Assembly (NCBI RefSeq): GCF_033954835.1
Contig: NZ_CP121471.1
Location: forward strand, 1,606,501-1,670,500
Origin: Thiorhodovibrio frisius
GTDB taxonomy: Bacteria; Pseudomonadota; Gammaproteobacteria; Chromatiales; Chromatiaceae
Direction of reading: 5' to 3'
DNA length: 64,000 bases
Every line of letters begins with the position of its first letter. The first letter of the stretch is position 1. Below are positions 37,536 to 48,483 of this stretch, one piece after another. The notes beneath the pieces were generated by a model. That model was not told the DNA's origin. It saw only the letters and a list, made by a program, of their open reading frames with translations, and made no database searches. The position numbers and the translations under genes are program-made.

Positions 37536-38674
37536 GCCCGTCTCCATGGGTGGGGAAAGGCGAGTCTCACCTGGTAATCCTGGCCTCTGGTGCCGTGACG
37601 CAGGCTGGCGGTGCCAGGGAACATGGCTTCCAGCCGCTGCGTGACATTGGCAATCGCCATCTGATGCCCTTGATGTCGCTGTGTGGGGTGGTTCCCGGCC
37701 AGCGGCAGGCTATTGACGATGGTGACATGAATTTGTCCGTGGTGGTAGTTCGCGCCGATGCGGATAAAGCCCGGGTGCAAGGATGGGGAAATTCCGTGGT
37801 AAACGGCATTTTCAACCAGAGGTTGCAAAATCAGCGGTGGCAGGAGCGCCTCGCCTGGTGCTTGTTGGATATCCCAATCGACGCGCATGCGCTCACCCAG
37901 ACGCAACTGCTCGATATTGAGATAACGCCGGGCTAGCTCGAACTCTTCGCTCAAGGTGGCGGTATCGGCCTCGGTCGCAAGGGAGGCACGGAACAGATCG
38001 GCAAGATCAAGCACTGTTTCCTCGGCAAGCTTGGGATTGCTCCGCGTCAGGCTGGCGATGGTATTCATGCTATTGAACAAAAAATGCGGGCGAATCTTCG
38101 CCTGCAGGGTCTTGAAGCGTGCGTTCGCAACCGCCTCCACTTGGAAACGCCATTGCTGATGTAAATAGAGGTAGCGCAAGAAGAGCGCTCCGACGATAGC
38201 GCTGATGCAAAGTGCGCGGATCATCAGTCCGGCAAGACCATCCTTTGGAAACAGCCGTCGGGCCATTTCCGGCGGAATCAGCAGCGTGGCGCCGACAGTG
38301 ATGGCCGCGCTTGAGCCGATGATGATAACCAGCGCGCCCAGGACGCCAAGGCGGGCATCAATGTGCCCCAGCCTTGGCCGGGCGGCGCACATCAGTGCCG
38401 CGCTTAGCAGCGCGATCAACTGCACAAAGACTGACAGCGGCCCCATTCTGGTCCAGAATGTCGCTAGCGGCTGCGGGGAAGTTAGGGTGATCAAAATCGC
38501 TAGCAGCTCGGCGTAGACCACCACACCCAGCACCATCGGCAGGCTACAGAAATCGGGCAGCAGATTGGCCCGTGCCGGGGGTTTGGAATCGCCGGCGGCG
38601 CTTGCGGCTCCTTCATGGCGCGCACCTGGCGCCTGGCCAGTGGTTGGCTGGTCTGTCTGGGATGGGCGTTTCAT
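37532..38674 (-). CDS. algZ: LytS-type sensor histidine kinase, AlgZ/FimS
   Basis: 380 residues. Several transmembrane helices (about residues 40-180) precede a His_kinase domain with LQAKIRPHFLFNSMNTIASL, where the His following the RP pair is the presumed phospho-acceptor, and a C-terminal ATPase part with LLPPLILQPLVENAVYHGI (N box). It overlaps algR by 4 bases. ATG 38674 is assumed; an upstream ATG at 38740 in the same frame is possible. It is divergent from argH, with about 110 bases between. Confidence 0.87.
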   Translation of the reverse strand: MKRPSQTDQPTTGQAPGARHEGAASAAGDSKPPARANLLPDFCSLPMVLGVVVYAELLAILITLTSPQPLATFWTRMGPLSVFVQLIALLSAALMCAARPRLGHIDARLGVLGALVIIIGSSAAITVGATLLIPPEMARRLFPKDGLAGLMIRALCISAIVGALFLRYLYLHQQWRFQVEAVANARFKTLQAKIRPHFLFNSMNTIASLTRSNPKLAEETVLDLADLFRASLATEADTATLSEEFELARRYLNIEQLRLGERMRVDWDIQQAPGEALLPPLILQPLVENAVYHGISPSLHPGFIRIGANYHHGQIHVTIVNSLPLAGNHPTQRHQGHQMAIANVTQRLEAMFPGTASLRHGTRGQDYQVRLAFPHPWRRA

Positions 38675-38787
38675 CTTATTGTGGTGACGTCTGGCACCTA
38701 TTTCGCAACCGAATTTTGCACTTCTGGCGTGCGCAGACATTGCTGTCGCCGCGCGCCGAACTTTAATTATCGCTTCTGGCGGATGTC

Positions 38788-40203
38788 ATGCAGCAGACAG
38801 AGTCTACCCAAAAGCCCTGGGCAGGGCGCTTTAATGAACCAACCGATGTGTTTGTCGAGGCCTTTACCGCCTCGGTGGGTTTTGATCGCCGATTGTATCG
38901 GCAGGACATTCAGGGCTCTCAGGCGCATGCGCGCATGCTCGCTCGTCAGGGCATTCTGAGCGACAGCGAATGTGACGCCATTGTTGCCGGTCTTGAGCGC
39001 ATCAAAACGCGCATTGAACAAAATAAGTTTAGCTGGTCTGTGCCGCTTGAAGATGTGCATATGAACATCGAAGCGGCCTTGACTGCCGAGATTGGCGATG
39101 CTGGTAAGCGCCTGCACACCGGGCGCTCGCGCAACGATCAGGTTGCGACGGACATTCGCCTGTGGCTGCGCGAGGAGGTGGACGAGATCAGTCGCGCCAT
39201 TCGCCGCCTGCAGCAGGTGCTGGTTGACCTGGCCGAGCGCGAGGCAGCGACCATTCTGCCCGGCTTCACCCACTTGCAGGCGGCGCAGCCGGTGACCTTT
39301 GGCCACCACATGATGGCCTGGTATGAGATGCTCGAACGCGATGTCGAGCGTCTGCGCGACGCGCGTCGGCGCATCAACCTGATGCCGCTCGGGGCTGCCG
39401 CGCTGGCCGGGACCACCTATCCGATCGACCGCGACTACAGCGCGCGCCTGCTGGGTTTTGACCGCCCGGCGGCGAACTCGCTCGATGCCGTTTCTGATCG
39501 GGATTTCGCCATCGAATTCAGTGCTGCGGCGGCCATTTTGAGTATGCATCTGTCGCGTTTTTCCGAGGAGCTGATTATCTGGTCATCGGCACAGTTTGGC
39601 TTTATTACACTCTCGGACGCCTTCTGCACGGGTTCTTCGATTATGCCGCAGAAAAAAAATCCCGACGTGCCCGAGTTGCTGCGCGGCAAGAGCGCCCGTG
39701 TCTTTGGCCATTTGATCGCCCTGCTGACACTGATGAAAGCCCAGCCGCTGGCCTATAACAAAGACAACCAAGAGGACAAAGAACCCCTGTTCGACATTGT
39801 CGATACCCTGCGTGGTGGGCTCAAGGTGTTTGCCGACATGATGGGGGCGCTGAGCTGCAATCACGCGCGCATGCGCACCGCGGCCCTGCAGGGCTTCACC
39901 ACGGCAACCGATCTGGCCGACTACCTGGTGCGCAAAGGCGTGGCCTTTCGCGATGCGCACGAGATCGTCGGGCGGGCGGTGGCTTTGGGTGTGGAGCGCG
40001 GCCGCGATCTTGCAGATCTGAGTCTGGAGGAGCTGCGCGGCTTTTCTGCTGCCATTGACGAGGATGTTTTCGATATCCTGACCCTCGAAGGCTCGGTGGC
40101 CGCGCGCGATCACTTCGGCGGCACCGCGCCTAACCAAGTGCGCGCGGCCGTGGCGCGGGCGCGCGAGGCTCTGGCGGCCGACGAGTCTGCCCTTGCGTCC
40201 TGA
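38788..40203 (+). CDS. argH: Argininosuccinate lyase
   Basis: 471 residues. Splits argininosuccinate into arginine and fumarate, the last step of arginine synthesis. The fumarase-superfamily signature is [20 protein letters not shown], which includes the catalytic Ser loop. [20 protein letters not shown] is the family's N-terminus and [17 protein letters not shown] the substrate loop. Length is normal. Divergent placement next to algZ is also seen in pseudomonads (argH next to algZR), supporting the gammaproteobacterial assignment. Confidence 0.96.
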   Translation: MQQTESTQKPWAGRFNEPTDVFVEAFTASVGFDRRLYRQDIQGSQAHARMLARQGILSDSECDAIVAGLERIKTRIEQNKFSWSVPLEDVHMNIEAALTAEIGDAGKRLHTGRSRNDQVATDIRLWLREEVDEISRAIRRLQQVLVDLAEREAATILPGFTHLQAAQPVTFGHHMMAWYEMLERDVERLRDARRRINLMPLGAAALAGTTYPIDRDYSARLLGFDRPAANSLDAVSDRDFAIEFSAAAAILSMHLSRFSEELIIWSSAQFGFITLSDAFCTGSSIMPQKKNPDVPELLRGKSARVFGHLIALLTLMKAQPLAYNKDNQEDKEPLFDIVDTLRGGLKVFADMMGALSCNHARMRTAALQGFTTATDLADYLVRKGVAFRDAHEIVGRAVALGVERGRDLADLSLEELRGFSAAIDEDVFDILTLEGSVAARDHFGGTAPNQVRAAVARAREALAADESALAS

Positions 40204-40260
40204 GCCTTACCGCGAAATATCGGTTTCATCCTCTGGGGCGGCAGGGCAAGTGTCGTCCGG

Positions 40261-41346
40261 CTAGGGTTGCAGCCATGGTAGCAGCCGCTCAACTGTCTGC
40301 TCGATCCCGGTCGGGACCACCGGCTTCCTGGCATCCAGGCGGGCCTGTTCCAGCAGCGCTTCGATTGGCCCGACCATGTCGCCGCGCGCGAGCTGTTCTG
40401 GGGTGATTACGCCCGCTGTTACCTGCTGGTGCAGCCAGTCGACCAGTGCCGGGGTTTCCGGCCAGCCATCGCGTGGCACATAGAGCACCGGAATGCCATG
40501 GCAGGCGGCTTCGCTAAAGCTGCCATAGCCCGGTTTGGTGATCATGGCATCGCAGGAGGCGAGCGCCTCGAGCATGCTGGGGCCAGCGCCTCCAATAGGA
40601 CTGACCGCAGAGCTGTCGGCGAGCTTGGGGTCGGCTGTGAGCAGTTGCAGGCGGGCGCGCGCAAGGGGGCCGGGATCAATGTGCAGCGACCCGGTGCCGC
40701 CGAATTGCATCAGAATCAGCCGCTGATCTTCGGCCAGCCCCAGCCGGGCGCGCAGGCGTTCGGGATCACGCGGGTGCAACTGCGCCATAGGCCCGACGGA
40801 GATGGCGTTGGGCAGCCAGGGCATGGGCATGGAAGGGGCAGGGCGGATGAACAGCTCGGCCCCGGCATAAGCGGTGTGCAGGCGCTCCACCAGCGCGGAG
40901 GAGAGTCGATCACCGAGCGGACTTTGGCGCAGAATATCCAGCCAGTTCAGCGAGCACAGGCCCACGGCTGGGATGCCGAGCCGGTGCGCGGCATCAAGTG
41001 GGAGCCAAGGAATGTCGGCCAGCACCAGATCCGGGCGCGCGTCGGCCAGAAGGTCCATCTGGTGGGCGAGATGGCGGTCATAATCGGCCTCGAATGCCTC
41101 ATAGAGTGCAAGCCCCTGTTCCCAGCAAACCGTCAGCGGGCCATCCATCGGCAGCGCGACATCGGCGGCATGGGGAATGAGCGCGACATCTTGTGGCAGG
41201 CGGGCGCGCACGATCTCGGGCTTGAGGTTGCCCTGCAAGCTGATGCGCAGCCGGGGTAGGCGCGCCTTCAAGGCATGAACGACAGGGGCTACTTGAGCCA
41301 GATGCCCATAGCCGTGCGCGGTGACGGCAAGGTAGAGATGGGCCAT
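40261..41346 (-). CDS. UGT/MurG-like glycosyltransferase, substrate unknown
   Basis: 361 residues. The N-domain begins MAHLYLAVTAHGYGHLAQVA, with a glycine-rich loop and His as in GT-B enzymes. The C-domain has MQFGGTGSLHIDPG and MITKPGYGSFSEAACHGIPV, the nucleotide-sugar-binding stretch of MurG/UGT-type transferases. ATG 41346 was chosen because the fold starts there; the frame upstream is low-complexity. It lies 34 bases after the hypothetical gene at 41381-42493 and is probably in one operon with it. The acceptor cannot be deduced. Confidence 0.72.
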   Translation of the reverse strand: MAHLYLAVTAHGYGHLAQVAPVVHALKARLPRLRISLQGNLKPEIVRARLPQDVALIPHAADVALPMDGPLTVCWEQGLALYEAFEADYDRHLAHQMDLLADARPDLVLADIPWLPLDAAHRLGIPAVGLCSLNWLDILRQSPLGDRLSSALVERLHTAYAGAELFIRPAPSMPMPWLPNAISVGPMAQLHPRDPERLRARLGLAEDQRLILMQFGGTGSLHIDPGPLARARLQLLTADPKLADSSAVSPIGGAGPSMLEALASCDAMITKPGYGSFSEAACHGIPVLYVPRDGWPETPALVDWLHQQVTAGVITPEQLARGDMVGPIEALLEQARLDARKPVVPTGIEQTVERLLPWLQP

Positions 41347-41380
41347 AAGAGATAGCCTGAGCGGGATGTGCTTGCGCGTC

Positions 41381-42493
41381 TCAGTCGGGCACGGGTCCGC
41401 TGTGGTCGGCTGGAACTGGCGTTGCCGCAGACACGGGGCTCTGCTGCTGGTTGTCTTGATGCTCGGTGCGCGGCGGCTCGGGGGGCACCTGGCTGCCAAT
41501 ATCAAGTGCGTACTCGCGGCTGAACAGTAGCTCGCCGACAGGAATGACCACCTGTACGCTGCGGCGAATGGTCCCGGCGTTGCAGGTCTCGCAGGCGCAG
41601 CTATGAATCAGCGCCTTGAGCTTGGCGCCCTCGGGTGCAGCCGCATCGATTGCACGGAAACGTTCAAATTGCTCCGCGCTCAGATGGTTTGACTCATCGG
41701 TGTCGCAATCGAGGCTCTGGCCGTCGATGCACTGATCGCCATGGGTGATGTCGTCGAAGCGGATTTTCCGGTATCGCTCAAAGCCATCAAGTGGCTGATA
41801 GGCGGTTGCGCGGATGGCGTCGAGAATTTCATCTTCCGGCAGCAGATTGAGCTTGAATCTGGCCTTGGCGTTGTCGTCCATGTGGTTTTCGACCCAGGCG
41901 GAGAGCTGCTTGGCGCGGCGCTGCTGGGATGCCTGCCGCCGGGCGGCGGACTGGGCCTTGTGCTTTTCCATGTCGCGGTTGCGTTGCTCGGCAAGCTCGC
42001 GCGCCTGATCGAGCTTATCGGCCAATGCCTGCTCGATGCGTTCAAGCTCCTCGGCGGCGTCGCGCTCGGGCAGGGGCGGGCTGTGCGCGTCTGCGGCGGG
42101 CAGGGCAGCGCTAAAGTAGATGGCCGGCCAGTCTTTGCGAATGAAGCGTTCTGGGGGATGCTGCGACCAGTAAAGGATATAGGCGTCGGCCTGGGCTTTC
42201 CATTCGGCCTGTTGATTGATCAGGGCCTGCTCGTGAATGCGCGCGCATTTAATGCGCCAGCGCAACCAGGCGCGGATATCGGGCGTGGCGGTTTCGGGCG
42301 GTGTGGGGTAGCTGCCGGGGCTCGGAAAGGGTGCGGTCAGATCGGTGACGCCTTGTTGCTCGGGCGCGAGTGCCAAGGCGTTGCGCTCATCAAGGTTCAG
42401 CTCGCGCGGGTCCACCTCGGCAATCAGATCGCCATAGCAGTCGCAGCCGGCAAGGATCGCGGCGACGCGGTCGACACGGATCATGACCTTCAT
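41381..42493 (-). CDS. Hypothetical protein with Cys-rich motifs and coiled coil
   Basis: 370 residues from ATG 42493; a TTG 9 bases earlier is possible. Features: an N-terminal GCDCYGDL motif, a charged helical centre (about residues 145-210, Glu/Arg/Gln-rich, likely coiled coil, ending RRQASQQRRAKQ), and a C-terminal CACETCNAGTIRR cluster. The latter could bind a metal with the N-terminal cysteines. The last 35 residues are Pro/Gln-rich. No export signal. No family recognised. It is probably co-transcribed with the downstream glycosyltransferase gene. Confidence 0.6.
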   Translation of the reverse strand: MKVMIRVDRVAAILAGCDCYGDLIAEVDPRELNLDERNALALAPEQQGVTDLTAPFPSPGSYPTPPETATPDIRAWLRWRIKCARIHEQALINQQAEWKAQADAYILYWSQHPPERFIRKDWPAIYFSAALPAADAHSPPLPERDAAEELERIEQALADKLDQARELAEQRNRDMEKHKAQSAARRQASQQRRAKQLSAWVENHMDDNAKARFKLNLLPEDEILDAIRATAYQPLDGFERYRKIRFDDITHGDQCIDGQSLDCDTDESNHLSAEQFERFRAIDAAAPEGAKLKALIHSCACETCNAGTIRRSVQVVIPVGELLFSREYALDIGSQVPPEPPRTEHQDNQQQSPVSAATPVPADHSGPVPD

Positions 42494-42638
42494 TGGCGGC
42501 AAGTTTCCTCTAGCGCAAAGGCACGCACGGAGCGCGCGGGATTAAGGGCAGTCGCTTGCTGATCAGGGCGAGATGGCGGCATTTGAACTCGGGCCTATGA
42601 TTCCGGCAATCCGGGAACTTGAAGCTGTTGTTTCAGGG

Positions 42639-43990
<1,352 letters not shown>

Positions 43991-43994
<4 letters not shown>

Positions 43995-46882
43995 GCGACT
44001 TGAGCGACTCGGTCAATGTGGTGGTTCATGCTGGGGTTGATGCGACCGGTCAGTGCCTCGTCGATCAACCGTTGTTGCTGCTCGAGATGAATGGATCGAT
44101 GGCCAACGGCGGGCGCCGCAGATGCGGGCCTGCCGACATAATAGACCTGTTTTCCGGCGCGGATCAGGGGTTGAAAACGGTGTTTAATCATATCCCATGC
44201 GCCTTGGTTCTGGGCTTCTTCCTGACACCAGATAAACTCTCCGACATGAGCGTAATCGGCCAGGGTCGCCGCGAAGTCCTCTTTCGGGAAGGGGTAGAGC
44301 TGCTCGATGCGCACAATGGCGACATTCTCGAGTGCCCGGGTGTGGCGCTCCTCGAGCAGATCGAAATAGACCTTGCCGCTACAGAATATCACTCGTTCGA
44401 TCTTGTCTGCTGGCAGCGGGTCACATTCCGAAATCAGTGGCTGGAAGCCTCCCTCAGCGAGATCCTCAAGTGCCGAGACCGCCAGTCGGTGCCGGAGCAG
44501 ACTCTTGGGCGTCATCACGATCAGCGGGCGGCGATAGGGTCGCAGCATCTGACGGCGCAGCAGATGAAAAATCTGCGCCGGGGTGGTGGGTACGCACACT
44601 TGAATATTGTGCTCGGCGCAAAGTTGCAGATAGCGCTCCAGCCGGGCGGACGAATGCTCAGCGCCCTGGCCTTCGAGTCCGTGCGGCAGCAGCATGACCA
44701 GGCCGCACTGCAGGCCCCATTTGGTGCCGGCGGAGGCGATGAATTGATCGACCACCACTTGGGCGCCGTTGGCGAAGTCGCCGAACTGGGCCTCCCACAG
44801 CGTCAGCCCGTCGGGCTCAGCCGTAGCAAAGCCGTATTCAAAGCCCAGCACGGCCTCCTCTGACAGGATAGAGTCAATGGCAACAAAAGCGCCTTGGTCA
44901 GGGCTGAGGTGCTGCAAAGGGCTGTAGTCATCGCCGCTTGCTTGGCAGTGGATTTTTGCATGGCGGTGGAAGAAGGTGCCGCGCCCGGTATCTTGGCCCG
45001 AGAGGCGCACCGGCATGCCCGCATCAAGCAGGCTGGCATAGGCCAGGTTCTCGGCAAAACCCCAATTGATGAGCTGTTCGCCGGCGGCCATCTGGCGCCG
45101 TTCGGCCCAGATCTTGGCCACCCGCGGATGCAGCTCGAACCCATCGGGCAGGGGCAGCAGGCGTTCGCCAACATCCCTTAGACTGGCGAGCGCCATACCG
45201 GTGTCGCAGGTTGTGGTCCACTGGTCGGTGAAACGACGCCAGTTGGTGCGCTGGCTTGTTGTGATGTCACACAGTACTGGTCGAGTGACGACCAGACCGT
45301 GCTCAATGGCGTGGCGGTAGTCGGCCATCATGGCCTCGGCGGCATCAGCCGTCAGCCCGCCGGTGTCGATCAGGCGCTGTGCATAGAGGGTGCGCGCGCT
45401 CGGATGCTGGCGAATCTTGCGATACATCAGCGGTTGGGTGACGGCCGGCTCGTCGGCCTCGTTGTGGCCGAGACGCCGGTAGCAGACCAGATCGACGAAG
45501 ACATCGCGCTTGAATCGATTGCGAAAATCGAGCGCCATGCGGGTGGCAAAAATCACCGCTTCTGGATCATCGCCGTTGACATGAAATACCGGCCCCTGGA
45601 CCATCTTTGCCACATCGGTGCAGTACAGGGTTGAGCGGGTGTCGAGCGGATTGCTGGTGGTGAAGCCAATCTGGTTGTTGATAATGATATGCATTGTGCC
45701 GCCCGTGCCATGGCTGCGCGTCTGCGACAGTTGCAGGGTCTCCATCACCACGCCCTGACCGGCAAAGGCCGAGTCGCCATGAATCAGCACCGGCAGTACC
45801 TGGCTTCCGTCCCGATCGTTGCGGCGGCGCTGGCGCGCGCGCACCGAGCCCTGGATCACCGGGTTGATGATCTCCAGATGCGATGGATTGAATCCCAGCA
45901 CCAGATGCACCGGCCCGCTGGGGGTGTCGACATCGGTGGCAAAGCCCAGATGGTACTTGACGTCCCCGGCGCGCTGACCGGCTTTGAGGGCGACCTTGCC
46001 CTCGAATTCAGCAAAAATATCCTGCGGCGGCTTGCCCAAAATATTGGTCAGCACATTGAGCCGACCGCGATGGGCCATGCCAATGATGATTTCACGTATC
46101 CCGTCGCGTCCGGCGCGCTGGATGAGTTCATCGAGCAGCGGGATCAGGGCCTCGCCACCTTCCAGCGAGAAGCGCTTTTGTCCGACATAGCGCCGGTGCA
46201 GGTGTTGCTCAATGCCCTCAGCGGCGGTGAGCAGTTGCAGCAGCCAGCGGCGGGCCTTGTTGGTGAGTTCCGGGCGTGCCTGGTAGCTTTCGATACGCTT
46301 CTGCAGCCAGCGCTTTTCGGGTGTGGTGGTGATGTGCATGTACTCGCAGCCAAGGCTGCCGCAGTAGCTGCGTTTGAGGCGGTCGATGATCTCGCGCAGT
46401 GGCATGCGTTCGGGACCATAGAGGGAGCCGCTATGAAAGGTCCGGTCGAGATCGCCGTCGAGCAGACCGTGCTGGCTGGGCTCCAGGTCGGCCACTTCGG
46501 GCAGTGGGCGTAGACGAAGCGGGTCGAGGTTGGCCAGTTGATGGCCGCGGCTGCGGTAGGCATTGATCAATCGAAGTACGGCAGCCTGCTTGGTGGCGCT
46601 AAACTCGGATGTGCCATCGCGGGCGGGGGCGGCTTGAGTAGCCCCATGCGGTGACCAGACTGGGTTGTCATATCCCTGTTGCAGTGCTGTCAGGCGAACG
46701 CGTGTTAGCTGGTGGCCAATGTCATCGGCTGCGCGCCGGGGCAGCGCATCGAAACGCGCGCGCCAGTCTGCCTCAATGCTGGCGGGGTCGCGCAGGTAGC
46801 GCTCGTAGAGCTGTTCGATGAAGGCCGCATTGCCACCATTGAAGGCGGAAGAGTCGTGAAAAAGCTCAAGGAGCGCGCTCAT
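43991..46882 (-). CDS. sucA: 2-oxoglutarate dehydrogenase E1
   Basis: 963 residues. Thiamine-diphosphate enzyme that decarboxylates 2-oxoglutarate in the TCA cycle. Recognised by the N-terminal E2-binding region, [20 protein letters not shown], the ThDP motif around [20 protein letters not shown], and the C-terminal [20 protein letters not shown] and [16 protein letters not shown]. Length is slightly above the E. coli enzyme (933). A palindromic intergenic element (46933-47109) lies just upstream of its start, within its likely promoter region. Confidence 0.96.
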
Positions 46883-46932
46883 GAGTTGATCGTTTTTGGC
46901 AGACGGGAGAAAAGTGTCGGGTTCGGGGATGG

Positions 46933-47109
46933 TATATCGAAACCCTTTGAGATTTCGGCGCGTTCTGGGCCGGGTGACGGCCAGGGGGGACGCCGTGAAG
47001 ACCTCCCCGTAGGCTTCCCGGCGGCATCCCTGATCCGATCAAGGGCCGCCGAGACCCCGTGGCCGTCACCCGACCCAAAACCGAAAACCATTCGTTTGCG
47101 ATTGGTATA
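46933..47109. repeat. Palindromic intergenic element, copy 2 (177 bp)
   Basis: Inverse orientation to copy 1. It starts TATATCGAAACCC, ends GCGATTGGTATA, and contains the facing arms GGGTGACGGCCAGGGGGG and CCCCGTGGCCGTCACCC. It fills the space between sucA and the small gene at 47110; its last bases (TATAAT) overlap that gene's ATG. Confidence 0.72.
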
Positions 47110-47412
47110 ATGAGCGACCAGACCGGAGCAGCCGAGCAAAAAATGAGCGAAACACCCGCAGTCAAAGCCGCGCTGGCACCAAACATTGCCGAGCGCCCGG
47201 ATACGCGCGAAGAAATTATTCAGCGCCGCCTGCTGATGATTCAACTGCAGTCTGATTTGGCGTACTTTCAGGCCAGGCTTGGGCTGATCGGAGAGCCCAA
47301 AACCACCAATCAGGAAGCTCAGAGGCGCACCTTTAAGTTGCTTCATCAGGCTGTCGGTCAGCAGATGATCAAAGCGCGCAAGAGCGGTTCGGCGCCCGGC
47401 AAGGGAGGCTAG
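47110..47412 (+). CDS. Small helical hypothetical protein
   Basis: 100 residues from ATG 47110 (MSDQTGAAEQ); a second ATG at 47143 is equally possible, and neither has a clear ribosome site. The central part (EEIIQRRLLMIQLQSDLAYF and FKLLHQAVGQQMIKA) is amphipathic helix; the end is basic and Gly/Ser-rich. No membrane segment or known family. The upstream sequence up to the start is the palindromic repeat, so its promoter must lie in or before that element. Confidence 0.45.
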   Translation: MSDQTGAAEQKMSETPAVKAALAPNIAERPDTREEIIQRRLLMIQLQSDLAYFQARLGLIGEPKTTNQEAQRRTFKLLHQAVGQQMIKARKSGSAPGKGG

Positions 47413-47432
47413 CCGAGCGGCCAGAAAATACC

Positions 47433-47490
47433 GGGCCAAAAAAAAATGGGCCAAAAAAAAATGGGCCAGAAAAAAATGAGCCAGAAAAAT
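47433..47490. repeat. 15-bp tandem repeat with poly-A tracts, four units
   Basis: Two exact GGGCCAAAAAAAAAT units, then GGGCCAGAAAAAAAT and GAGCCAGAAAAAT. It lies between convergent genes. A-tracts in a 15-bp phase are prone to slippage and could bend DNA or help terminate the minus or plus transcript. Confidence 0.65.
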
Positions 47491-47528
47491 TTGGCGAGGC
47501 AAAGGCATCGTGCAACAGAGTGTCGACC

Positions 47529-48257
47529 TTAGTCGTCCAGATCGGCCAGTACTTGCCGCTGGATCTCCATGACGGCACGGGTGATTTTCTGGGCGTCTTT
47601 ACTTGACAGACATAGAAACTCCAGACCCAGAACCAACTCGTCTTCGGTATTGCCCGGGCGGCAGTTGCGGACGTCGGCATCGACGGTGACATCAAGAATG
47701 TTTGGAACTCGAATGCGGCTCTGATAAAGCTTGGTCCCCTCGCTGATCAAAGAAGCAGTTTTGCCGCTGACCGACATACCGGCGCCAGTGGCCGACAGGT
47801 TCTGAAGCATGGCACGAAATGGGTGTGCTTGCTCGGCGGCTGGGTTTTCCAGCTCGCCGGTCATGGTTGCCGTGAGCCGCGTGGGCAGGTGCGTGCGAAA
47901 GGAGTTGCGCCGCTGTAACTGAAAGAGTTTTTCGGGGTAGGGGATCTCGTAGTAGCGCTCGCCATCCTCAACGATCACTTCGAGCTTGCCGGTGTGGTGG
48001 AACCAGCTGTAGAGAGATTCGATCGAGCCGCGGAGTTCGACCTTGTCTGCATGTTCGATGGTCTCGCCGACGTCGCTCGGTAAGGCATCGAGCAGTAAGT
48101 ACTCCGCAAAGGGGTCGTTATCCACCACTTTGGAGTTGGCCTTGCAATCGCCGCCAATGGTCGACACGCAAAGAGTTCCACGCGCCTTGAAATGCTTGGT
48201 GAGAATCTTGGCGATGATCTCAGGTTTGTCGATGCAGTTGATGTGATCGCTGTCCAT
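47529..48257 (-). CDS. ycgR: Flagellar brake protein YcgR (YcgR-N and PilZ domains)
   Basis: 242 residues from ATG 48257. The N-terminal YcgR domain (about 1-110) precedes a PilZ domain (about 115-225). The PilZ part has the c-di-GMP motif RRNSFRTHLP (RxxxR) and NLSATGAG (the D/NxSxxG part). In enterobacteria YcgR with c-di-GMP slows the flagellar motor. No flagellar gene is nearby, so the output could be other surface machinery. The C-terminal AQKITRAVMEIQRQVLADLD is helical, as in the family. Confidence 0.82.
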   Translation of the reverse strand: MDSDHINCIDKPEIIAKILTKHFKARGTLCVSTIGGDCKANSKVVDNDPFAEYLLLDALPSDVGETIEHADKVELRGSIESLYSWFHHTGKLEVIVEDGERYYEIPYPEKLFQLQRRNSFRTHLPTRLTATMTGELENPAAEQAHPFRAMLQNLSATGAGMSVSGKTASLISEGTKLYQSRIRVPNILDVTVDADVRNCRPGNTEDELVLGLEFLCLSSKDAQKITRAVMEIQRQVLADLDD

Positions 48258-48483
48258 AAGGGAATCGGGCAGTGGTAAAGATTGCGCTTGCCTGAAGCGA
48301 CCGGTGTCGCTCCAAAGCCGACGTCGGATGGCCTCCAATGGCTCAGGCTGAAAGGCTACACTGCTCGATCAAAGGCTTCAAGATAGCGGAGATGTCGGTG
48401 TCTTATTTGACTGACTACAAAGAGTTCAATTGACCAGGGTTTTTTCTTCGGGTGGGCAGCGGCAGGCGTTGGGGTTAGACGGA

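Noticed and set aside
47369-47695. Minus-strand frame giving repeated AHFFL residues
   Set aside because: It results from the 15-bp A-rich tandem repeat and overlaps ycgR out of frame.
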